From a bacterium (lineage in GTDB: Bacteria > Nitrospinota_A > UBA7883 > JACRGQ01): 7,217 nucleotides of DNA. The stretch is taken from contig JAKAGL010000099.1 in assembly GCA_021815535.1 (NCBI GenBank), forward strand, positions 1-7,217, written 5' to 3'. Shown here one piece after another: positions 1 to 5,219 of the stretch. A program made the translations under genes and the position numbers. Numbering within the stretch: position 1 is the first letter of the stretch; every line of letters starts with the position of its first letter. The notes below the pieces were generated by a model. It searched no databases, was not told the DNA's origin, and was given only the letters and a program-made list of their open reading frames with translations.

Positions 1-780
1 CGGAAATACCTCACGCAATGTTTTTTTCATGAAATCGGCCGCGCGTATTCCCAAAATCATCTCCGCGGCGGGGTTGGCCGAAACGATGCGCCCATCAAGG
101 TCAAGTGCGATAAAGCCGCTTCCCATGTTTGCGACCACATTCTGGTGGAACGCCTGCAAATAGGTGAGGTCCCGGCTTTTTGTGCCGAGGGCCAATAACG
201 TTCCGCGAAGGCGGCGGGAAAGAAAGTCGGTCAAAAAAGCAACCAGATAAAAAGCCCCCAGATGTATCAGCACGGAGAAAAAAACAAATTCCTGAGTTGG
301 GCCCGCCGGTTTCTCAACGTAGACGAGCGGTACGGGATGCAGAACGCCGTAAAATTCAAACGTCACCAACAAGCCGTACAGTATGGTCGCCCCGGAAGCA
401 AGAATGTAACTTCCCCCCGGCTGCATAATGATGACCGATGAAATAATGGTGAGGATATAAAGAAACGTGAAAGGGCTGTCAACGCCGCCGGTATAATATA
501 TGATACCGCATTCGATAACAAGGTCCGCCGCCAGCTGGAAATACAGAAAGGGGACAAAGCTGCGGATACGCCCCACCATGAACGCATACACGATATTCAA
601 CAGGTATGTAAGCCCGATCAATGCCGAAAGCGGCCACGGAAAAACAAAATCCGCAAATTGAAGCTTGAAAACAACAACCGTAATGAAGAAAAAGGAAATC
701 GCAATCAGGCGAAAGACTATGAGCGCCTTTACGATGACCGACTGTTCCCGCTCCCCGGGAAGGGATGTTTCGCTGACCAT
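1..780 (-). CDS. pilS: PilS-like sensor histidine kinase, N-terminal part (truncated by window edge)
   Basis: This is the N-terminal 260 residues of a membrane sensor kinase; the rest lies beyond the left edge. About six hydrophobic segments are visible, near residues 18-40, 50-70, 76-97, 104-120, 124-146 and 164-186. The signature GGVDSPFTFLYIL (residues 98-110) matches the GG..SPF..LY motif of the PilS/NtrB-like membrane domain. A PAS domain begins near residue 208 (NVVANMGSGFIALDLDGRI, then ANPAAEMILG). The HisKA and ATPase domains would follow outside the window. In known systems PilS phosphorylates the sigma54 activator PilR to control pilin transcription, and it monitors pilin in the membrane. 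I chose the ATG at 778-780. In-frame TTG (783) and GTG (795) lie just upstream of it, with an in-frame TAA a little further up, and no clear Shine-Dalgarno sequence is seen. It sits 39 nt after the pilC stop, so it is probably the next gene of that operon. The family is well supported; identity as PilS rather than another PAS kinase rests on the membrane motif and the neighbours. Confidence 0.87.
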   Translation of the reverse strand, partial: MVSETSLPGEREQSVIVKALIVFRLIAISFFFITVVVFKLQFADFVFPWPLSALIGLTYLLNIVYAFMVGRIRSFVPFLYFQLAADLVIECGIIYYTGGVDSPFTFLYILTIISSVIIMQPGGSYILASGATILYGLLVTFEFYGVLHPVPLVYVEKPAGPTQEFVFFSVLIHLGAFYLVAFLTDFLSRRLRGTLLALGTKSRDLTYLQAFHQNVVANMGSGFIALDLDGRIVSANPAAEMILGIRAADFMKKTLREVFP

Positions 781-800
781 CAAACGCGGCCCCACTTAGA

Positions 801-818
801 CGGCGGGCATGCCCGCCG
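801..818. repeat. Perfect 18-bp GC-rich palindrome between pilC and pilS
   Basis: CGGCGGGCATGCCCGCCG is its own reverse complement. It fills about half of the gap between the pilC stop (820-822) and the pilS start (780). As RNA it would form a 7-bp, all G/C stem with a CATG loop. No T-run follows on the minus strand, so it is not a standard intrinsic terminator. It could be an mRNA-stabilising or attenuating hairpin that lowers pilS expression relative to pilC, or a REP-type dispersed palindrome. No second copy is seen in this window. Confidence 0.7.
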
Positions 819-819
819 G

Positions 820-2019
820 TTAGGCGCCTGCGCCCATCTGGAATATGGGCATGTACATGGCGATAACCACATAACCGACGACAATTGCCAGAAAGACCAT
901 TAGCATTGGTTCAAGCATGGCGGTAAGGGCATTCACCGAATCGTCCACTTCCTGATCGTAAAAATCGGCTATCTTACCGAGCATGACTTCGAGCGCGCCG
1001 GACTGTTCGCCGACGTCGATCATCTGTACCACCATCGGAGGAAAAATTCCCTGAGCGCGCAATGGCTCCGCCAATCCTTTACCTGCCTTAATATCGTCGA
1101 TAATTTCGAAGATCGCGGTTTCGATGACATTATTGCCGGCCGTTTTCGCCGTGATGTTGAGCCCTTCGATGATGGGAACGCCGGAGGAGATCAGGGTTCC
1201 CATCGTGCGGGTAAACTTCGCGACGGCGACCTTTTTCACCAAAATTCCGGCGACCGGCAGTTTTAACACCAGGCGATCCATAACCGCGCGCCCCTTGTCG
1301 GTCTTGTACCACTTCGCCAAGCCAAAAATCAGCGCGGCCGGACCGGCGATGAAGATGTACCATTTATGAATAAGCGTGTCGGACAGGAAAATGATGGACA
1401 CCGTTATGGCGGGCAGTTTGCGCCCCCCCATATCGGCAAACATTGTGGCAAAGCTGGGTATGATGAAAACGAGCAAGAAGGCGACGACCGCGATGGCAAC
1501 CACCATAATAGCGACCGGATAAACCATCGCCCCTTTTACCTTCCCCTTCAGGGCGGCCGCTTTTTCGATATATGCCGCGAGACGGAGCAGGATCACGTCG
1601 AGAATACCGCCCACTTCACCTGCTTCCACCATGTTGCAGAACAGGGAATCAAAAATCTTCGGATGTCGGCGCAACGCATCGGCAAAGGTATCGCCCTGCT
1701 CCACGCGCGACTTGATATCAACGATGGCGCGGCCAAAAATTTTATTGGTCGCCCCCGAGCCGAGAATGTCCAAACATTGCACCAGCGGCAAGCCGGCGTT
1801 TATCATCGTGGCGAACTGGCGCACGAATATGACGATATCCTTGTTGGTCGGCTGGGCTTCTCCGAGGCCCCCCAAAATGTCTTTCGGCTTCTCCTTGACA
1901 CTGGTCGCCGTGATCTTGAGTTTTTTGATTATCGCTTCGGCTTGGGCAAGATTATCGGCTTCAACTTCGCCGGTTTGCTCCCCGATCTTGGTATTGTACT
2001 TATAAACAAAGGCAGGCAT
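820..2019 (-). CDS. pilC: Type IV pilus inner-membrane platform protein PilC (T2SF family)
   Basis: PilC is the polytopic inner-membrane platform that couples the cytoplasmic ATPases (PilB for extension, PilT for retraction) to pilin insertion and removal. The 399 residues match the usual PilC length of about 400. The N-terminal cytoplasmic part (MPAFVYKYNTKIGE, residues 1-14) is typical. It is followed by two T2SF repeats, about residues 63-190 and 266-390. Each repeat has the family pattern of a Q/R-FATMINAG or TRTMGTLISSG start and a conserved glycine-rich E.G motif (VEAGEVGG 131-138; IDVGEQSG 334-341). Membrane segments are seen near residues 167-189, 219-236 and 371-393. The ATG at 2019-2017 shares one base with the TAA of the upstream cyclic-nucleotide-binding gene (TAATG), which suggests translational coupling. 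The best Shine-Dalgarno match (AAGGA) lies rather far upstream, inside that gene. A type II secretion GspF is the alternative, but the adjacent pilT and pilS favour PilC. Confidence 0.95.
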   Translation of the reverse strand: MPAFVYKYNTKIGEQTGEVEADNLAQAEAIIKKLKITATSVKEKPKDILGGLGEAQPTNKDIVIFVRQFATMINAGLPLVQCLDILGSGATNKIFGRAIVDIKSRVEQGDTFADALRRHPKIFDSLFCNMVEAGEVGGILDVILLRLAAYIEKAAALKGKVKGAMVYPVAIMVVAIAVVAFLLVFIIPSFATMFADMGGRKLPAITVSIIFLSDTLIHKWYIFIAGPAALIFGLAKWYKTDKGRAVMDRLVLKLPVAGILVKKVAVAKFTRTMGTLISSGVPIIEGLNITAKTAGNNVIETAIFEIIDDIKAGKGLAEPLRAQGIFPPMVVQMIDVGEQSGALEVMLGKIADFYDQEVDDSVNALTAMLEPMLMVFLAIVVGYVVIAMYMPIFQMGAGA

Positions 2020-2450
2020 TAGAGCTGTTTTTCCTTAGTGGAAATGGCATCGAGCACCTTGCGCGCCTTTTCCCATTGCAGGCCGAGCACCGTCAGTTTA
2101 TCAGTGGTGATACGCAAACGGTCAATCACCGCGTTGATGATGATTTTCATTTCATCGGGCGAATGATGCATGAGATCGTCAAAACGCTTTTTATCGATAA
2201 CCCCCACCTCGACCTCACCTACGGCGATGGCGCTGGCATAGCGGACGGTTTCCTGGAAAAGTCCCATCTCGCCGAAAATATCCCCCTCCGACAAGGTGAC
2301 GACGGTAACCGTTTTGCTGCCGATCTTCTTGGTAATGCGAACCTTCCCTTTTTGGATGATATACGCCTTGGTGCTTATAACCCCTTCCGTGATGATGACC
2401 TGCCCATCAGAGAACCGTTCAATGATCGGCGTAGTTATTTTATTGGCCAT
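2019..2450 (-). CDS. Stand-alone cyclic-nucleotide-binding domain protein, T4P operon
   Basis: This 143-residue protein is little more than one cyclic-nucleotide-binding (CAP effector-type) domain. The beta-roll covers about residues 8-92, with the glycines of FSDGQVIITEG and YIIQKGKVRI. The phosphate-binding cassette lies at 59-72 (FGEMGLFQETVRYA). It keeps the G-E pair (G60, E61) and the arginine (R70) that in the family contact the ribose and cyclic phosphate, so ligand binding is plausible. Residues 95-143 form a helical tail. There is no helix-turn-helix, so it is not a Crp/Fnr transcription factor. It probably acts through protein contacts. An upstream in-frame ATG (2579) would give 186 residues, but that extension lies inside the preceding gene. 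The ATG at 2450 has GAGG (2456-2459) 5 nt upstream, overlapping the preceding TGA stop. Its position between pilT and pilC points to pilus control, which is inference. The ligand (cAMP, cGMP or other) cannot be told from sequence. Confidence 0.87.
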   Translation of the reverse strand: MANKITTPIIERFSDGQVIITEGVISTKAYIIQKGKVRITKKIGSKTVTVVTLSEGDIFGEMGLFQETVRYASAIAVGEVEVGVIDKKRFDDLMHHSPDEMKIIINAVIDRLRITTDKLTVLGLQWEKARKVLDAISTKEKQL

Positions 2451-2457
2451 GCCATCC

Positions 2458-3084
2458 TCAGGATTTCCCCAGTTTTTCCATAACTTCAAAATACACTTTA
2501 AAGAACCGGTCACCATCGCGTATGCCGCGGGCAAGGGCTTCGCCAAAGTTCTCCTTTGTTGCGTCTTCTTTGGCAACAATCATATTCACGCTCTTGGCAA
2601 AAGCCTCCATCGGATCAAAGCTCCGCGCTTTGTCGGCCACATAAACAAGGAAAATACGGCGGCGCTGCGACATATTCATGTTTTGCAGATGCTCGAGGAT
2701 ATTGGCCTGCTCGGCTGGTTTCTTTACAAAGTCATCCGTAACGATGACCAGCCGGTAATCATTGAAGCGGAGATTGTTCACTGCCTCAATGTGGTGGGAC
2801 GGGGTATGCACCCGGTACCCCATTTTTTCCAGCAGATTCTTGAAAGCCGCCGGTTCGGTATGGCAGACCATCGCCCCCGGTTCGTTGGTCGATCCGGAGA
2901 AACTTTCCCCCACCGGCGCGGTGCGCTCGGTGTCATCCATGGGAACCACCGGCGTATTGCCTTCGGCGTTAACGGTTATCTTGTTTTTGCAGGAGGGGCA
3001 GTTGAAGCTGAACACCTGTCCTTTGGGGATTTTTTCATCCGGAATGCTCAATACTTTGTTGCAGGAGTTACAGGTAACTTGCAC
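2458..3084 (-). CDS. Zinc-ribbon (MJ0042-type) plus degenerate receiver-like domain protein
   Basis: This is a soluble protein of 208 residues with no membrane segment. The N-terminus is an MJ0042-type zinc ribbon: C5-x2-C8, the phrase LSIPDEKIPKGQVF, then C29-P-S-C32. A linker of about 30 polar residues follows. Residues 71-190 show the alternating strand/helix pattern of a CheY-like receiver: strands near 71-75, 90-94, 110-115, 143-149 and 167-171. The phosphorylation chemistry looks lost. The acidic pair after strand 1 is replaced by HTE (75-77), and the usual phospho-acceptor Asp after strand 3 aligns with Thr (RLVIVT, 111-116), although D117 and D118 follow directly. K172 fits the conserved lysine. 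A C-terminal helix (about 174-206) ends the protein. The start is GTG at 3084, 12 nt after the pilT stop, with AAGGGGA (3091-3097) 6 nt upstream. The receiver call is by pattern only; the exact function is unknown. The operon context suggests a role in pilus regulation. Confidence 0.83.
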   Translation of the reverse strand: MQVTCNSCNKVLSIPDEKIPKGQVFSFNCPSCKNKITVNAEGNTPVVPMDDTERTAPVGESFSGSTNEPGAMVCHTEPAAFKNLLEKMGYRVHTPSHHIEAVNNLRFNDYRLVIVTDDFVKKPAEQANILEHLQNMNMSQRRRIFLVYVADKARSFDPMEAFAKSVNMIVAKEDATKENFGEALARGIRDGDRFFKVYFEVMEKLGKS

Positions 3085-3096
3085 GTCCGGTCCCCT

Positions 3097-4296
3097 TTAC
3101 TTCTTTTTCCGCGACCGTGCGCTTGGATCGTCGTCTTTGCCATAGCCGTCGTCGATGGCGAGCGAATCGATGTCGGTCGTCTTCTCGCCACGAGAGGACT
3201 TTATCATGTCCACACCGCGGCTGACGACGGCCTTGCGGCTGGCGTAGGCGATGGCCGTCTCTTCGGTGATTTCGCCTGCCTTGAAAGCCTGGATGAGGCT
3301 CAGGTCGAAGGTGCGCCACCCGAACGCCTCGGAAGCCGCGATGATTTCATAAAACGTCTTCCCCTCGCTTTCACCGTTGAGGATGGCGTCTTTGGTGCGC
3401 AGGGAATTTCCCATGATTTCAAGTATGGCCACGCGCCCGCCGCCGATTTTGGGCACCAACCGCTGGCCGATAATCCACCGTACCGTCTCGGATAGCCGGA
3501 TGCGAATAAGTTTTTCCTCATCCTGGTCGAACATGCCAATAATGCGGCTGATCGTCTGCCCGGCGTCGACGGTATGCAGGGTGCTCATCACCAAGTGGCC
3601 GGTTTCGGCGGCGGACATGCCGATCTCGACGGTCTCGCGGTCGCGCATTTCGCCCACCAATATGACTTTCGGTGCCTGCCGCAATGCGGCGCGCAGGCCG
3701 GTGGAGAACTGGTCGAAGTCGGATCCCAGTTCACGCTGATTAAAGGTCGCTTTCTTGTGGGGGTGGACAAATTCCACCGGGTCTTCCAATGTCACCACAT
3801 GCACGGCTCGGGTCTGGTTCACCCCGTCCAACATGGCGGCCAAAGTGGTCGACTTACCGCTACCGGTCGCGCCGGTGACAAAGATGATCCCGTTTTTCTC
3901 TTTTGCTATCTCGTTGCAGATGGCCGGCAAGTGCAATTCCTCGATAGTAGCGATACGGGTGGCCAATTTGCGCAACACCAGGGAATAGGTGCCCCGTTGC
4001 TGGAATATGTTCACGCGGAAACGGGCCTTGCCCGGTATCTGGTACGACGAGTCGCATGAACCCTCGCGGATGAGCGTCTCGGTAAGACGGCGGTCGCTGT
4101 TGATCAGCGCAAGTGCCATCATTTCATTCTGGTATGGGGTAAGTTTTGTTATTTTTGGAACGATCGGAACTTCCGTCAGTTCGCCTGAATTTTCAACCTG
4201 CAACGGCTTGCCAACGGTCATGTTGAGATCGGAGGTATTGGAAAAAGACTCAAGCATCGTGGAAAGGATATAGTCGAGATCAGCCTGCCTAATCAT
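3097..4296 (-). CDS. pilT: PilT/PilU-family type IV pilus retraction ATPase
   Basis: PilT is a hexameric cytoplasmic ATPase that drives pilus disassembly, acting on the PilC platform. The 399 residues contain the whole family set. The PAS-like N-terminal domain is about 5-110, including SDLNMTVGKPLQV at 22-34. Walker A is GATGSGKST at 142-150. The Asp box is TLEDPVEF at 169-176. Walker B is VILVGEMRD at 211-219 with E216. The His box is ETGHLVMSTLHT at 231-242 with H234 and H241. The canonical PilT AIRNLIRE retraction motif is not present; the equivalent region reads MGNSLRTKDAILNGE (295-309). The last 30 residues form a charged tail rich in D, then R/K. Together these suggest a PilT paralogue or PilU-like type rather than classic PilT1. 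The ATG at 4296 is preceded by AGGAGGT (4304-4310) with 7-nt spacing, a very strong ribosome-binding site. It is the first gene of the operon. The pilB assembly ATPase is not in the window. Confidence 0.92.
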   Translation of the reverse strand: MIRQADLDYILSTMLESFSNTSDLNMTVGKPLQVENSGELTEVPIVPKITKLTPYQNEMMALALINSDRRLTETLIREGSCDSSYQIPGKARFRVNIFQQRGTYSLVLRKLATRIATIEELHLPAICNEIAKEKNGIIFVTGATGSGKSTTLAAMLDGVNQTRAVHVVTLEDPVEFVHPHKKATFNQRELGSDFDQFSTGLRAALRQAPKVILVGEMRDRETVEIGMSAAETGHLVMSTLHTVDAGQTISRIIGMFDQDEEKLIRIRLSETVRWIIGQRLVPKIGGGRVAILEIMGNSLRTKDAILNGESEGKTFYEIIAASEAFGWRTFDLSLIQAFKAGEITEETAIAYASRKAVVSRGVDMIKSSRGEKTTDIDSLAIDDGYGKDDDPSARSRKKK

Positions 4297-4303
4297 ATCC
4301 CTT

Positions 4304-4310
4304 ACCTCCT
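4304..4310 (-). promoter_or_regulatory. Strong Shine-Dalgarno sequence for pilT
   Basis: AGGAGGT on the minus strand lies 7 nt before the pilT ATG. It is an almost full match to the anti-SD core and fixes the start at 4296. It is the strongest ribosome-binding site of the pilus operon, as expected for its first gene. Confidence 0.9.
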
Positions 4311-4325
4311 AAGCTGTTTCCGCCA

Positions 4326-4345
4326 AGAATAACAGTTGTTATTCT
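4326..4345. promoter_or_regulatory. 20-bp dyad, possible operator of the pilT operon
   Basis: AGAATAAC (4326-4333) and GTTATTCT (4338-4345) are perfect 8-bp inverted repeats around a 4-bp centre (AGTT). The element lies about 30 nt upstream of the pilT start, and one arm contains the predicted -10 box. A dimeric repressor bound here would block the promoter. Alternatively, if transcribed, it forms an 8-bp hairpin in the leader. It does not match the CRP (TGTGA-N6-TCACA) or FNR (TTGAT-N4-ATCAA) consensus. Confidence 0.5.
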
Positions 4346-4370
4346 AATGCTTTGCGGGGGTCAGAGGCAA
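4341..4370 (-). promoter_or_regulatory. Candidate sigma70-type promoter of the pilT-pilS operon
   Basis: On the minus strand TTGCCT (4370-4365, four of six matches to TTGACA) is followed after 18 nt by TAGAAT (4346-4341, five of six matches to TATAAT). Transcription would start near 4334, giving a leader of roughly 38 nt before the pilT ATG. It is the best pair seen in the 225-bp divergent gap. I saw no sigma54-type GG-N10-GC element on this strand of the gap. The call is by eye. Confidence 0.5.
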
Positions 4371-4427
4371 TACCTGATTTGAAAGCCATTTCGGCCATTT
4401 TCCACCGGCAACGGGTGTCCGGGTCCG

Positions 4428-4481
4428 TTTTTTTTAATATAGATGAAAAATGTTGACAGCGGCCGCATAAATGGGCAGAAT
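4428..4481 (+). promoter_or_regulatory. rplU-rpmA promoter with AT-rich upstream element
   Basis: A perfect -35 TTGACA (4453-4458) is followed after 17 nt by CAGAAT (4476-4481, four of six matches to TATAAT). The 20 or so bases before the -35 (4428-4450) are nearly all A/T, beginning with eight T residues, and sit where an UP element contacts the RNA polymerase alpha subunit. Transcription should start near 4488, leaving a leader of about 34 nt. A strong constitutive or growth-rate-controlled promoter of this kind is expected for ribosomal protein genes. The leader is too short for a large autoregulatory structure. Confidence 0.75.
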
Positions 4482-4511
4482 ACTCCTTTCCACAATGTAT
4501 AGTTACCAAAC

Positions 4512-4516
4512 GGAGG
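4512..4516 (+). promoter_or_regulatory. Shine-Dalgarno sequence deciding the rplU start
   Basis: GGAGG sits 5 nt before the ATG at 4522. It supports this start over the in-frame ATG at 4471, which lies inside the promoter spacer. Confidence 0.88.
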
Positions 4517-4521
4517 AATCG

Positions 4522-4833
4522 ATGTTTGCCGTTATCAAGACCGGCGGGAAGCAATACCGCGTGAAAGAAAATGACCTGATCGAAGTTGAACTATTGACCG
4601 GCGTGGCCGGGGACAGCATTACGTTTGACACCGTGCTGGCCGCAGGTGAAGGAGACTCGGTGGAAATAGGGGCACCGACCCTTAAGAAGAAGGTGTTGGG
4701 CACCATCGTGGAACAGAAGAAGGGCGAAAAGCTCTTCATACAGAAGTTCCGCCGCCGCAAGGACAGCAAAACCCGCACCGGTCACCGGCAAAAGTTGACA
4801 TCGGTGCGTATCACCGCCATCAAAGACGCTTGA
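4522..4833 (+). CDS. rplU: 50S ribosomal protein L21
   Basis: L21 is a component of the large ribosomal subunit that binds 23S rRNA. The product is 103 residues, the usual length for the family. It begins MFAVIKTGGKQYRVKENDLI, the classic L21 N-terminus. The central part is typical (IEVELLTGVAGDSITF, then a VEIGAPTL segment), and the C-terminal end has the basic RNA-binding stretch KFRRRKDSKTRTGHRQKLT before VRITAI. A longer reading from 4471 would add 17 unrelated residues and overlap the -10 region of the promoter, so it is rejected. rpmA starts 15 nt downstream, forming the widely conserved rplU-rpmA pair. Confidence 0.98.
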   Translation: MFAVIKTGGKQYRVKENDLIEVELLTGVAGDSITFDTVLAAGEGDSVEIGAPTLKKKVLGTIVEQKKGEKLFIQKFRRRKDSKTRTGHRQKLTSVRITAIKDA

Positions 4834-4848
4834 GCGCAAGGAGACGAA

Positions 4849-5103
4849 ATGGCACATAAAAAAGGACAGGGCAGCACTTCAAACGGCCGCGACAGTATTG
4901 GTCGTCGGCTTGGCCTGAAAACGGCGGGCGGCAGCACCGTTCAGCCGGGAAATATCATCCTCCGCCAGCGCGGCACCAAAATCTATCCGGGCCAGAATGT
5001 CGGCATGGGGGTTGATCACACCCTCTTCGCGCTTGCCACGGGCGTCGTTACTTTCAAACACAAAGGACGCGACCGGAAGTACGTTCACGTACTGCCCCAG
5101 TAA
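4849..5103 (+). CDS. rpmA: 50S ribosomal protein L27
   Basis: L27 lies near the peptidyl transferase centre, where its N-terminal arm reaches towards the tRNA ends. The 84-residue length is standard. It starts [20 protein letters not shown], with the N-terminal methionine followed directly by AHKK; no Firmicutes-type cleavable N-terminal extension is present. [26 protein letters not shown] is the conserved core. AAGGAG (4838-4843) precedes the ATG by 5 nt. It is cotranscribed with rplU and followed after about 20 nt by a terminator. In many genomes obg/cgtA comes next; here it does not. Confidence 0.98.
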   Translation: MAHKKGQGSTSNGRDSIGRRLGLKTAGGSTVQPGNIILRQRGTKIYPGQNVGMGVDHTLFALATGVVTFKHKGRDRKYVHVLPQ

Positions 5104-5125
5104 TCGATTCCTATCGAACCCGCAG

Positions 5126-5155
5126 GGAAGGTCTTTCAGACCTTCCTTTTTTTTT
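5126..5155 (+). terminator. Intrinsic terminator of rplU-rpmA
   Basis: A perfect 9-bp stem, GGAAGGTCT (5126-5134) with AGACCTTCC (5138-5146), closes a 3-nt TTC loop and is followed immediately by nine T residues (5147-5155). It lies 22 nt after the rpmA stop. The minus strand has no T-run after the stem, so it is one-directional for rpmA. Confidence 0.95.
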
Positions 5156-5189
5156 GCCCTATCCGGCCGTTAACTGAATTATGGCTCAG

Positions 5190-5219
5190 GGCGATCCCTT
5201 CATCAAAGTAAGGATCACC
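5190..5219 (-). other. Weak hairpin at the 3' end of the PBP1A gene
   Basis: On the minus strand GGTGATCC (5219-5212, including the stop codon) can pair with GGATCGCC (5197-5190) through seven Watson-Crick pairs and one G-T pair, around a 14-nt loop. No T-tract follows, so it is at best a poor terminator or a 3'-end stabilising structure. No better candidate is seen for the minus strand before the rpmA terminator. Confidence 0.25.

Noticed and set aside
1366..2022. A 218-residue plus-strand open frame opposite pilC.
   Set aside because: It is rich in His, Gly and Arg with no domain, and mirrors the well-supported pilC frame; it is a shadow.
2019..2450. Assignment of the cyclic-nucleotide-binding gene as a Crp/Fnr transcription factor.
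   Set aside because: The protein ends about 50 residues after the beta-roll, with no room for or trace of a helix-turn-helix.
2451..2579. A longer N-terminus for the cyclic-nucleotide-binding protein, starting at 2579.
   Set aside because: The extra 43 residues lie within the preceding coding region and do not resemble the domain. The ATG at 2450 has its own Shine-Dalgarno sequence.
2296..3495. A 399-residue plus-strand open frame running antisense across pilT and the two small genes.
   Set aside because: It has no recognisable domain, lies opposite three genes with clear family motifs, and is explained by the GC-rich codon bias of the minus strand.
4405..4435. The T8 tract with a preceding GC-rich stretch as a plus-strand terminator.
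   Set aside because: Only a 4-bp stem (CACC/GGTG) is possible and it is not next to the T-run; there is no plus-strand gene upstream to terminate. An UP element for the rplU promoter explains it better.
4346..4460. A sigma54 promoter for the pilus operon, suggested by the presence of pilS.
   Set aside because: No GG-N10-GC match was found on the minus strand; the closest has 9 nt between the elements.
4471..4521. An N-terminal extension of L21 from the ATG at 4471.
   Set aside because: It overlaps the promoter -10 region and adds residues not found in the family; the GGAGG before 4522 marks the real start.
4339..4554. A 71-residue minus-strand open frame across the divergent promoter region.
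   Set aside because: It overlaps the start of rplU and both predicted promoters, has no family resemblance, and its few cysteines do not form a convincing zinc site.
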